Shown piece after piece: positions 32,867 through 40,382 of a stretch of DNA of 64,000 bases (position 1 is the stretch's first letter; every line of letters begins with the position of its first letter). Source of the stretch: Desulfobulbus oralis (GTDB lineage: Bacteria > Desulfobacterota > Desulfobulbia > Desulfobulbales > Desulfobulbaceae). The notes under the pieces were generated by a model. It was not told the origin of the DNA, ran no database searches, and saw only the letters and a program-made list of their open reading frames with translations. The stretch is from contig NZ_CP021255.1 in assembly GCF_002952055.1 (NCBI RefSeq), forward strand, positions 558,001-622,000, given 5' to 3'. The position numbers were made by a program, and so were the translations under genes.

Positions 32867-33701
32867 ATAGTGTCGTCAAACTATGAATAATGTGGTAACA
32901 CCTCTTCATGTCATTCATAACGGGAGGGGCTATGTACGCACATCGACGACATGATATTTCTGACAGGGTTTGGGAAAACATACAGGCGCATCTCCCCGGC
33001 AAAAAGGGGAGCGTTGGTCGCCCGGCCGGAGACAACAGGCTGTTTATCAACGCGGTGTTCTGGATATTGCGGACAGGAGCGCCATGGCGCGATCTGCCTC
33101 CTGACCTTGGGGACTGGAAAAATACCCATCGCCGGTTTTGCCGTTGGCGTGACCGGGGTGTTTGGGAAAAACTCCTTGAAGTGCTCATGGTTGAGCCTGA
33201 CTATGAGTGGCTGATGATTGATGCGAGCCATTGCAAAGTGCATCCCCATGCTGCCGGAGCGGTTGGCGGCAACCAGGCGATGAGCCGCACAAAAGGGGGC
33301 TCAACACCAAAATACATCTGGCCGTGGATGCGCATGGTATGCCGCTCAGAGTTGTTGTTACAGAAGGTACCAGAGCTGATTGCAAGGAAGCGTGCGCATT
33401 GATTGACGGTTTGAGTGCGGAGGCGCTTTTGGCTGACCGTGGATATGACAGCAATGAGCTTATAGACAAGGTTGTTGAGTCCGGCTGCCAGCCCGTCATC
33501 CCACCCAGAAAAAATCGCAAGGAACAGCGCGATTACGACAAAGAACTGTACCGTGTACGGCACCTGGTCGAGAACGCCTTTCTTCACCTCAAGAGATGGC
33601 GTGGCATCGCCACGCGTTATGCAAAACGAAGCCTCTCCTTCCTTGCCGCCGTGCAAATCAGATGTATCTCATTGTGGGCAGAAATAATTTGACGGCACCA
33701 T
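32867..33701 (+). mobile_element. IS5-family element B
   Basis: Imperfect 18-bp inverted ends, ATAGTGTCGTCAAACTAT at the left and ATGGTGCCGTCAAATTAT reversed at the right, enclose an 835-bp element. CTAG occurs directly outside both ends, which is the likely target duplication. The left CTAG was later split by element A. The transposase is in two overlapping frames. Confidence 0.75.
32932..33692 (+). CDS. IS5-family transposase of element B (two frames, programmed frameshift)
   Basis: The first frame begins MYAHRRHDISDRVWENIQAH (start 32932, GGGAGG upstream) and carries a DUF4096-type N-terminal domain and the catalytic LMIDASHCKVHPHA. Near 33290 the frame must shift by -1 at ACAAAAGGGGG to join the second frame GLNTKIHLAVDAHGMPLR, LLADRGYDSNELID and the C-terminal RHLVENAFLHLKRWRGIA. 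Together they give a normal DDE transposase of about 250 residues. A slippery A/G run at this place is typical of this IS group, so the gene may be functional. Confidence 0.82.
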
Positions 33702-33705
33702 CTAG

Positions 33706-34044
33706 GATCCAACAAACAAAAGGAGGCGCCCCCTGGCGGGAGCGCCTCCTGAAGGCTGTTCGTCTTGTTTTTCGTCTGCTCTCTGTCTGCTCTCGTCTGC
33801 CCTGCTCTTTGAAAACCCCCAAAGGGATCCATTTTGCGTACAGGGGGAACAGCCTGGCCAGTGCCCCGGATACCAGGCCTGCCGAATAAGTCCCGCTTCA
33901 TCTGCCCGCGGGGGGTACAGCAAAGGTGCTTTCGGCGAAAGCGATAAAAAGTCCGGCCCCAAAGGTCCGGGCGGCATCAGCAAAAGCGCACGCCGGCTTG
34001 AGGGTCAGCGAGCGGTCGCCGACTGCATGCTTTCCCGGCTCACA
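33706..34044. other. intergenic stretch downstream of the FeoA-like gene
   Basis: This 339-base stretch lies between element B and the stop of the FeoA-like gene. Its only clear structure is the terminator hairpin at 33711-33750. Repeated CTGCTCTCGTCTGC-like words occur near 33775-33800. Several short frames cross it on both strands, but none has a plausible start or family signature. Confidence 0.35.
33711..33750 (-). terminator. terminator for the FeoA-like transcript
   Basis: AGGAGGCGC (33721-33729) pairs perfectly with GCGCCTCCT (33742-33750). On the minus strand the stem is followed by TTTGTTTGTT. It is about 300 bases after the FeoA-like stop, the nearest minus-strand gene. Confidence 0.6.
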
Positions 34045-34302
34045 TCAGTCGGCCAGTTCATCCGGCATGCCAACAGAGACCTTGACGGCCTCGGCCTCCT
34101 CCCTGGTCAGCATGAATGTGCTCTCTGGCAGGCGCACAACCACGGAATCCGGCTCCGCACCGGGGCCGACAACCGTCACCGGCACAGCAGCGGCAATGCC
34201 CCTTCTGATAACGCGCTCCACCGCCTGCGGATCGCCAGTGACTTCATGAACGATAGCGGACTGGCTGTGTTGCACTTCTCTGAGAGAAACAATTTCAACC
34301 AT
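34045..34302 (-). CDS. FeoA-domain protein
   Basis: The 85-residue protein has the SH3-like FeoA layout: a leading strand SLREVQHSQSAIVHEVTGDP, AVERVIRRGIAAAVPVTVVG (the usual RRLLxLGLxPGxxVxV position), then SVVVRLPESTFMLTREEAEAVKV. FeoA stimulates the ferrous iron transporter FeoB. No feoB lies beside it; flanking DNA is IS-derived on one side. It could be a stand-alone FeoA domain regulator. Start ATG at 34302 is preceded by GAGGAG. Confidence 0.65.
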   Translation of the reverse strand: MVEIVSLREVQHSQSAIVHEVTGDPQAVERVIRRGIAAAVPVTVVGPGAEPDSVVVRLPESTFMLTREEAEAVKVSVGMPDELAD

Positions 34303-34483
34303 GTATTACTCCTCGATCTGTATCCCACGGCGCCCAGGCAGACCAGAGTGGCGGCCGGCAATCGTATGCTCGCAGGCGATTCGCCTTGTGCCAAGGGCGG
34401 TACTCAGGGCCTATTTCCAGTTTTTCGTCCACAGACCGCGCCTGCTGCTGCAGGCGCGCATGGACACCACATGCTTCCGCCAT
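34295..34483 (-). CDS. hypothetical small protein upstream of the FeoA-like gene
   Basis: A 62-residue frame starts at ATG 34483, seven bases after a strong AGGAGGA site, and overlaps the FeoA-like start by eight bases, suggesting translational coupling. The product begins MAEACGVHARLQQQARSVDE and has several tryptophans near the end (PPLWSAWAPWDTDRG). No family is recognised. The ribosome site and overlap are the only support. Confidence 0.4.
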   Translation of the reverse strand: MAEACGVHARLQQQARSVDEKLEIGPEYRPWHKANRLRAYDCRPPLWSAWAPWDTDRGVIHG

Positions 34484-34692
34484 CGCCATCTCCTCCTGTG
34501 GTGAGAGACGGGGCTTCCCCGTGAAAAACGGAAACCGCCTTGTCCGATACCAGGTCTTCCAGCCGTGACCCGGATGCACGCCAACCGCAGGCAAGGTGCT
34601 CGTGCAGCCGCTTCGTGGTTTATTTTCCCTTGCGAAAATCGGGCCAGGAAACGGACAGGCTGCGGCGCTTCCCTGCCTGTGACCGTAGGCAT

Positions 34693-35076
34693 TCATTCGT
34701 CCGGGGTAGTGTCGCTCCTGGCCCTGGAGGGATTTTGCAGGCCCCAGCGCGCCAACTGAAACAAAATCGGAATCAGTTGGCGGCCCTTCTCTTCAATGGT
34801 GTATTCGACCCGCAAAGGCATTTCCATGTATTGCCTCCGACGAATCAGGCCGTCGCGCTCCAGTGCTTTCAGCGAGCTGGCCAGCATGGTGTTGGTAATG
34901 CCCTGCACCTTGCCCCGGAGCGCGTTGTAGCGCACCTTGCCGTCCTGGCTGAGCGCACACAAGATCGGTATCTTCCATTTGCCGCCGATGAGAGACAGCG
35001 CATTTTGCAAGGGACAAAAATCGTTGCACGGGCACTTTGACGGGCATCCCAGTCCGTTTTCCTGCGTTTCGCTCAT
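34693..35076 (-). CDS. HxlR-family transcriptional regulator with N-terminal cysteine cluster
   Basis: The 127-residue protein has the HxlR winged-helix domain: NALSLIGGKWKIPILCALSQ, RYNALRGKVQGITNTMLASS, LKALERDGLIRRR and VEYTIEEKGRQLIPIL. Before it lie four cysteines at 11, 15, 17 and 21 (CPSKCPCNDFC), which could sense thiol oxidants or bind a metal. Members such as YodB and HypR use cysteines that way. It is divergent from a flavodoxin-like gene, and a perfect 15-bp palindrome sits between them, so it probably represses that gene. Confidence 0.9.
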   Translation of the reverse strand: MSETQENGLGCPSKCPCNDFCPLQNALSLIGGKWKIPILCALSQDGKVRYNALRGKVQGITNTMLASSLKALERDGLIRRRQYMEMPLRVEYTIEEKGRQLIPILFQLARWGLQNPSRARSDTTPDE

Positions 35077-35109
35077 ATCTTCCTGACCTGCTCATAAAAT
35101 TCTGCGTTC

Positions 35110-35137
35110 TTGCGCGATGGCCGTTGCCGAGTATATG
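35110..35137 (+). promoter_or_regulatory. candidate promoter of the flavodoxin-like gene
   Basis: TTGCGC (35110-35115) and TATATG (35132-35137) are spaced by 16 bases. The expected start, near 35144, falls inside the palindrome at 35139-35153. Confidence 0.4.
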
Positions 35138-35138
35138 C

Positions 35139-35153
35139 TCTTACCAGGTAAGA
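35139..35153. promoter_or_regulatory. palindromic operator, probably for the HxlR regulator
   Basis: TCTTACC-A-GGTAAGA is a perfect 15-bp inverted repeat in the spacer between the divergent HxlR and flavodoxin-like genes. Its overlap with the predicted transcription start fits repression. The assignment to this regulator is an inference from position. Confidence 0.55.
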
Positions 35154-35246
35154 AAAACGGAGTAAAGGATTTCCAGCGCATGCCGCACTGGAATGAACCG
35201 GTCCTGCCGGAAAGCCCGGCGGGACACAACAGCACAGGAGGGCAGT

Positions 35247-35768
35247 ATGAACATTCTGGTATTGAACGGCAGCCCGCATCCGGATGGCAATACGAGCGCC
35301 ATGGCGCAGGCCTTTGCAGAAGGCGCCAAAGAAGCCGGCAACGGCGTGACCGTGCTCAAGATCGGCACCAAAAAGATAGCCGCGTGTCAGGCCTGCGAGT
35401 TCTGCCACACCAGGGGCAACGGCGAGTGCGTGCAGCAAGACGACATGCAGGAGGTGTATCCGGCGCTGAAAGAGGCGGAGATGCTCGTTCTGGCCTCGCC
35501 TGTTCATTACTTTGGCATGAGCGGGCAGATGCAGTGCGCCATTTCGCGCATCTATGCCCTCAAGGCGCCGCCGAAAATGAAAAAGGTTGCGCTGTTGCTC
35601 AGCTCCAGCTCGCCTGGCGTGTACGGCGCCGCCACCCAGCAGTACAGAGACGCGTTCGTCAACTTCATGAAGGGACAGGACATGGGGATTATCACGGCGA
35701 ACGGGGCGGAAAACAAATCCGCCGCCAAACTGGCCGAGTGCAGGCATTTCGGCCAAAATCTCAAGTAA
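35247..35768 (+). CDS. flavodoxin-like NAD(P)H-dependent FMN reductase / iron-sulfur flavoprotein-like
   Basis: The 173-residue protein begins with the FMN phosphate loop MNILVLNGSPHPDGNTSAMA. QACEFCHTRGNGECVQQDDM contains a compact cysteine motif as in iron-sulfur flavoproteins, and ASPVHYFGMSGQMQCAISR is the flavin-contact segment. SSSSPGVYGAATQQYRDAF follows. It likely reduces quinones, nitro compounds or other electrophiles, or serves as an electron carrier. The ATG at 35247 has AGGAGGG upstream. It is divergent from an HxlR-type regulator, the usual arrangement for stress-induced reductases, and is followed by a terminator. Confidence 0.88.
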   Translation: MNILVLNGSPHPDGNTSAMAQAFAEGAKEAGNGVTVLKIGTKKIAACQACEFCHTRGNGECVQQDDMQEVYPALKEAEMLVLASPVHYFGMSGQMQCAISRIYALKAPPKMKKVALLLSSSSPGVYGAATQQYRDAFVNFMKGQDMGIITANGAENKSAAKLAECRHFGQNLK

Positions 35769-35788
35769 CCGGTGACAGGGCCGCATGT

Positions 35789-35817
35789 AAAAAGGGCAGC
35801 GCCATACTGCCCTTTTT
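35789..35817. terminator. bidirectional-looking terminator after the flavodoxin-like gene
   Basis: AAAAAGGGCAG pairs with CTGCCCTTTTT around an eight-base loop. Both strands end in a T run. It lies 21 bases after the stop at 35768. Confidence 0.75.
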
Positions 35818-35949
35818 GCGTTCACGCGGCCCTCCGGCGGAGTGTCGGTGCAACAGGTTGTATTCGTCGCAATCCGGCCCCTAAAAAATGTCTGGCGGCG
35901 ACAGCCTGGGTTAAATTCCGCCGCACGCAGGCGGAATCCTCTTCCGCGT

Positions 35950-35978
35950 TTGACACCAATCCGGGGACAACGTATGGT
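35950..35978 (+). promoter_or_regulatory. sigma-70 promoter of the sigma-54 activator gene
   Basis: TTGACA (35950-35955) and TATGGT (35973-35978) are separated by 17 bases. The predicted start is about 35 bases before the ATG at 36020. It is the best consensus promoter in the window. Confidence 0.65.
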
Positions 35979-36019
35979 AAAACGGCATAAAGTTTTCCCC
36001 GTGTTAACGAGAGAATCGT

Positions 36020-37456
36020 ATGGAGCATGCAGGCAATCAGCTCTTTGCCTCCCTGGAAGAACTGGCGGACAGCCGCTATACGGAAATTTTTGAGCTTTTG
36101 CATACGGGCATCGCGCTCCTCTCCGACCAGGGCGTTTTTCTCTATGCCAACCGCGCTTTTATGGAACTGTTCGGCTTTGCAGAAGACATCCGCGGGCATC
36201 ACGTCTCCCAACTGTTCCTGACCTCGGAGCAGGGGGTCATGGAGGCGATCCGCACCAGGGAAATGACCGTCTGCTCCAGCATAACCGCCAATAATTCGCA
36301 GGGCGTTTCCTTCCGTTATCCGCTTCTGGATGCCGAGGGCGATCTGCTTGGCATTATCATCGAAGCCGTTCCCACCAATATCGACAGGGACAAACTGGGC
36401 AATCTTTTAAGCACCATCAAAAATCTTGAAGAAAAGGCGAATTACCTTGAGCACAAGCTCCTGAAAAAAAGCGGCATGCTCTACTCCTTTGACAGCATCG
36501 TGGGCGAGAGCGCCGTCATGCTGGAGATGAAGAGGCTGGGCCGCCGTTTTGCCAAAAATACGGAACCTGTCCTGCTGTCCGGTGAAAGCGGCACGGGCAA
36601 GGAATTGGCCGCGCAGGCCCTGCACATGGCCAGCCCCCGTTCCACCGGCCCCTTTGTCGCGGTGAATTGCGCCGCTCTGCCGCACGAGCTCGTGGAGTCG
36701 GAACTGTTCGGTTATGCGGGCGGCGCCTTCACGGGCGCGAAGAGTTCGGGCATGAAGGGGAAGTTTGAGCTGGCGGACACGGGCACCATTTTTCTCGATG
36801 AAATCGCTGAATTGCCCCTGACCGTACAGGCCAAGCTCCTGCGCGTGCTGGAAAGCGGCGAAATTCAGAAGATAGGCCAGTCGGGCACCTTGCACATGGA
36901 TTTCCGCCTGATCGCGGCCACGAACCGGAACCTGCTCAGTCTGGTGGACGAGGGCGTCTTTCGCGAAGACCTCTATCACCGCCTGAACATTCTGGAGCTG
37001 ACGATCCCGCCTCTGCGCGAGCGTACGAGCGACATTCCGCTTCTGGTCAGATATTTTGTCGAGGCGACCATGGGAGCCAGGGCTGCGCAGGAGATCAGCA
37101 TTTCGAACGAGGTGTACCGCCTGTTCAGTTGCTATCCGTGGCGGGGCAATGTGCGGGAATTGCGCAACGTGCTGACCTCGGCCCTGTACAGCATGGAGGC
37201 GGACGAAAAGGTCGTATCGGCGCAGCATTTGCCGGGGCGCTTTTTCAAAGACATGGCAGATGCTCCCGAGGAACGGGAGGCGGGCTGGAGCGGGCAGAAA
37301 CTCTCCCAGGCCAGTGCCCAGGCCGAACGCAAGGCAGTCTTGTCCGCCCTGGCGAGCGCCAAAAACAACAAGAGCAAGGCGGCCAAACTGCTGGGTATTT
37401 CGCGCAACAACCTGTACAAGAAATTGCGGGTGCTGGGCCTGAGGCCCAACGAGTAG
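36020..37456 (+). CDS. sigma-54-dependent transcriptional activator (PAS-AAA+-Fis)
   Basis: The 478-residue regulator has an N-terminal PAS-type sensor (about 20-120: YTEIFELLHTGIALLSDQGV and YANRAFMELFGF) and a short coiled linker. The AAA+ domain shows Walker A GESGTGKE (188-195), the sigma-54 contact loop GAFTGA (235-240), Walker B IFLDEIAELPL and the arginine finger region FREDLYHRL. The C-terminus is a Fis-type helix-turn-helix (NNKSKAAKLLGISRNNLYKK). It activates RpoN promoters in response to an unknown PAS ligand. The only good sigma-54 promoter found nearby is that of mtmC-mtmB, 5.7 kb away across the IS cluster, making that operon its probable target. Confidence 0.93.
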   Translation: MEHAGNQLFASLEELADSRYTEIFELLHTGIALLSDQGVFLYANRAFMELFGFAEDIRGHHVSQLFLTSEQGVMEAIRTREMTVCSSITANNSQGVSFRYPLLDAEGDLLGIIIEAVPTNIDRDKLGNLLSTIKNLEEKANYLEHKLLKKSGMLYSFDSIVGESAVMLEMKRLGRRFAKNTEPVLLSGESGTGKELAAQALHMASPRSTGPFVAVNCAALPHELVESELFGYAGGAFTGAKSSGMKGKFELADTGTIFLDEIAELPLTVQAKLLRVLESGEIQKIGQSGTLHMDFRLIAATNRNLLSLVDEGVFREDLYHRLNILELTIPPLRERTSDIPLLVRYFVEATMGARAAQEISISNEVYRLFSCYPWRGNVRELRNVLTSALYSMEADEKVVSAQHLPGRFFKDMADAPEEREAGWSGQKLSQASAQAERKAVLSALASAKNNKSKAAKLLGISRNNLYKKLRVLGLRPNE

Positions 37457-37590
37457 GTGCAGCAGCAAGGAAAGAGAGACGTCGCTTTCATAAGGTGTGG
37501 CGATGTCGCGCCATCTCTTGAGCTGAAAAAAGGCGCTCTCGATCAGGCGTCGTGCACGGCATGGCATTCCCTTGAATAAATATTGATCCA
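37457..37590 (-). pseudogene. C-terminal remnant of an IS5-family transposase
   Basis: A minus-strand piece reads CRARRLIESAFFQLKRWRDI followed by ATPYESDVSLSLL, closely matching the end of the element B transposase (VRHLVENAFLHLKRWRGIATRY). Nothing of the rest of the gene remains. It begins directly after the stop of the sigma-54 activator and marks an old insertion and deletion. Confidence 0.65.
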
Positions 37591-37691
37591 TCCTGACATG
37601 TAAATATCTGAAAGCACAAATAAGGCGTTTTTCGATGTGATCTCTGTATGAGCTGTGCATGGCCCCAGATGGAAAGAGAGATAAATACAGT

Positions 37692-38486
37692 ATGAAGCAG
37701 GAAGAAAGGCTTGATTTTCTCGTAGAACGATTCAAAGCGGACTCGGATCCATATCAGGATGTGGAAATACCGAAAGATACTGTGGGAAAGCAGCGTCTTC
37801 TCCGTTCGCTCATGAATATCCGTATGCCGATGGCGGTTCGGGAGGATGTCTTGCAAGTTCAGGATGAATATTTGGCTGAGCGTGCGGCAGCAAGGGGTAT
37901 TGTTCAGCCTTCAGATATTCCTGTCATAAGAAATGGTATATCCGTATGGCAGGGCGACATCACAAGACTTGCCGTTGATGCCATCGTGAATGCTGCCAAC
38001 GCACAGATGCTGGGCTGCTTTGTACCGATGCATAACTGCATTGACAACTGCATACATACCTTTGCCGGAGTCCAATTGAGAGCCGAGTGCGATAGGCAGA
38101 TGAAGGAACTGCGTATCTGTTATGGAAAAGATTATGAACAGCCAACAGCGGTTCCTATGCTGACAGATGCCTATAATCTTCCGGCAAAGAAGGTGATCCA
38201 CATCGTGGGACCGATAGTTCAAGGCAAAGTGACTCCGAATCTGGAAAAAGACCTCGCTGACTGTTACCGGAACACTCTGGATATGTGTGTAGACAATACC
38301 TTAACGAGCGTGGCTTTTTGCTGTATCTCCACAGGGGTTTTCCGTTTCCCGAACAAAAGAGCTGCCGAGATTGCTGTTCATACCGTGAATTCATGGATGA
38401 ATAAACATGAAGGAATGATGAAAAAGGTGATCTTTAATGTTTTTAAAGACGATGACAGAAGAATATACGAAGAAATTCTATCGTGA
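37692..38486 (+). CDS. zinc-type macrodomain protein (ADP-ribose hydrolase)
   Basis: The 264-residue protein has a helical N-terminal extension (MKQEERLDFLVERFKADSD) and a macrodomain: ISVWQGDITRLAVDAIVNAANAQMLGCFVPMHNCIDN, AYNLPAKKVIHIVGPIVQG and FCCISTGVFRFPNKRAAEIA. This is the Zn-Macro subgroup, in which the cysteine and histidine of the GCFxPxHxCIDN segment hold a catalytic zinc. Such enzymes remove ADP-ribose placed by the SirTM sirtuin encoded next door. DNA here is clearly AT-richer than the surroundings and codon use differs, pointing to transfer, probably from Firmicutes. MKQEERL at 37692 fits the family start better than the in-frame ATG at 37659. Confidence 0.88.
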   Translation: MKQEERLDFLVERFKADSDPYQDVEIPKDTVGKQRLLRSLMNIRMPMAVREDVLQVQDEYLAERAAARGIVQPSDIPVIRNGISVWQGDITRLAVDAIVNAANAQMLGCFVPMHNCIDNCIHTFAGVQLRAECDRQMKELRICYGKDYEQPTAVPMLTDAYNLPAKKVIHIVGPIVQGKVTPNLEKDLADCYRNTLDMCVDNTLTSVAFCCISTGVFRFPNKRAAEIAVHTVNSWMNKHEGMMKKVIFNVFKDDDRRIYEEILS

Positions 38487-38487
38487 T

Positions 38488-39081
38488 ATGCCAAACGGCT
38501 ACCAGGAAAGCATCCAAAAGGGACTACTTGCTGTCAGGAATTTCAGCCGGCATATGTCATATGACAAAGGTACAGAGAAGGAAAACATTCGCCGTCTGGC
38601 TGATGAAATAGAGACTGCCGATATGATTCTGATCGGTGCTGGATCAGGACTTTCCACCTCTGCCGATTTTACTTACAGCGGCGAGCGATTTGAACGGTAT
38701 TTTTTTGATTTTATAGAGAAATATGGCATCAGTGATATCTATTCCGGCGGATTTTATCCCTTCCCTGATAAGGAAATATACTGGGCATGGTGGGCAAGGA
38801 ATATTTATTATAATCGTTACATCAAGCCTTCAAGACCGGTTTATACCGATTTGCTGCATCTTGTTGAGGATAAGGACTATTTTGTGATCACCACGAATGT
38901 TGATCATATGTTTCAGATTACGGGATTTGATAAGAAACGGCTATTTTATACACAGGGTGATTACGGTCTGTTCCAGAGTGTGAATGCTGAAAATTTCAAG
39001 ACCTACGACAATCAGGAATGGACTATGAAGGCTATGGAGTCGCAGGGCTTTGTGAAAGATGCGGGTGCGAGTATTAGGTAG
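38488..39081 (+). pseudogene. SirTM-type sirtuin, C-terminally truncated
   Basis: The frame carries the class M sirtuin signature: DMILIGAGSGLSTSADFTYS, RYFFDFIEKYGISDIYSGGF, YWAWWARNIYYNRY and YFVITTNVDHMFQITGFDKK. SirTM enzymes ADP-ribosylate lipoylated carrier proteins and are about 290-320 residues long. Here the frame stops after about 197 residues, just past KAMESQGFVKDA, so the distal cysteines (zinc site) and the last third are missing. No continuation is recognisable in the 250 bases before the IS630 element. The start right after the macrodomain stop is preferred; an in-frame ATG at 38437 lies inside that gene. The product is probably inactive. Confidence 0.75.
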
Positions 39082-39330
39082 CCAAATCTCATCTCCTTTT
39101 TCATCCGCCTTCGTTAATCTGGTAGAGGGTGAAGCGATGTTCTTGCATCATATGTTACAGTCTCCCGATTGCCACAGCTTTTTATATCCTGTTATTGGAC
39201 TTTTCTGCCCTTGTTTTTGCCCATACAAGCTGCTTGGATCTCATTGAAACAGCGTAACCTTCAATCAGGGAATTCGGTGGCAGATTGCAAAAAGATCATT
39301 TGTTTTCAATAGGTTCAGATGCTTGCATTA

Positions 39331-40331
39331 GAGCGTTTTAACTTTGAAAATTACTATACCCACATGAAGCGAACCAGCCTTTGGCATCGCTTGCGGTGAC
39401 CTTGTCCAGGGCCTGGCCAATGGCGGTAAAAAGCTCGTCTGTGTTCCATGCTTTGAAGCCTCGCAAAAGCTGTTTCACCTTGCTCCACATCTTTTCTATC
39501 GGGTTCAAATCCGGGCTGTACGCAGGCAGGAAAAGCACTCGTGCTCCGCGCGCTGCAATCGCCTGCTGCGCTGTCGGAGATTTATGCGCACGCAAATTGT
39601 CCATCACAACCACATCACCCTCTTTCAGCGCAGGCGCAAGACTCTCCTTTACGTATGCTTCAAAGGTGCGCCTGTCCAACGCGCCAGCAAACACCAGACA
39701 TTCCGTGGTGCCATCAAGGCGAATGGAGGACAGCATGGTCACCGTTTTCCAGCGACCATCCGGCGCATGGTCGAAGCACCGCTCGCCCAGAGGCGCACGA
39801 CCGTACAGGCGCGTCATATTCGTTTTTGCGCCGCTTTCGTCCAGAAACACCAGATGCTCGCACGGCGTTTCATCCTGCACCCTGCGCCACTCTTCACGGG
39901 CCTGGACAATGTCTGCCCGTTCCACCTGTTCACTGGCCTTTAACGTCTTTTTTTAAACGTGAGCCCCAGTCTGGCCAGCGTATTGGACACCGTGGGCAGA
40001 GAACAGTTTTTGCCAAAATGCGTCCTGATTTCTTCAAGGGTCATATCGGGCTGTTTCCGCACAAGCTCCCGTAACTGCTGTTGCTCCCCGGCTGTGAACG
40101 CCGGCGCTCTGTGGCCTCGCGGCAACGACGTGATCCGGCCTTCCTTTTTGAAGGTCCGCATCCAGTTACCAATGGTGGTCGTGGTGTAGCCAAACATTTT
40201 GGCCACTTCTTCCCGCGTGAACTCCCCTGACTGATACACTGCCACCGCACGCTGGCGAAAATCTTTACCGGCTATTTTCATAAGCTCTGTGCCGTTGAAA
40301 TAATATGGTAAAAGTCATTGTTAAAATGCTC
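39331..40331 (-). mobile_element. complete IS630-family insertion sequence
   Basis: The 1001-bp element has inverted ends GAGC(G/A)TTTTAAC followed by a shared TGA a few bases inward. It is flanked by TA on both sides (39329-39330 and 40332-40333), the standard IS630 target duplication. It lies downstream of the truncated SirTM gene. Confidence 0.88.
39338..40281 (-). CDS. IS630-family transposase (two frames, programmed frameshift)
   Basis: The first frame (start 40281, MKIAGKDFRQRAVAVYQSGE) is an HTH domain ending ...LTFKKRR. A run TTTAAAAAAAG near 39952 allows a -1 shift into the second frame (KKTLKASEQVERADIVQ...). That frame carries the DDE_3 catalytic domain: LVFLDESGAKTNMTRLYGRA, VVMDNLRAHKS and FLPAYSPDLNPIEKMWSKVK. 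The two-frame layout with an A7 slippery run is usual for IS630 relatives, so the transposase is likely functional. Confidence 0.88.
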
Positions 40332-40382
40332 TAAATCCCTATAAGCGCTGGTGCATGCCTGAGATTTTGGAAAATGCAAATT

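Noticed and set aside
33617-33983. Minus-strand frames across the end of element B and the spacer
   Set aside because: They mix antisense transposase sequence with low-complexity spacer and have no ribosome site or family match.
37488-37856. Minus-strand 122-codon frame across the macrodomain 5' region
   Set aside because: Only its last part matches a transposase remnant; the upstream part is antisense to the macrodomain gene.
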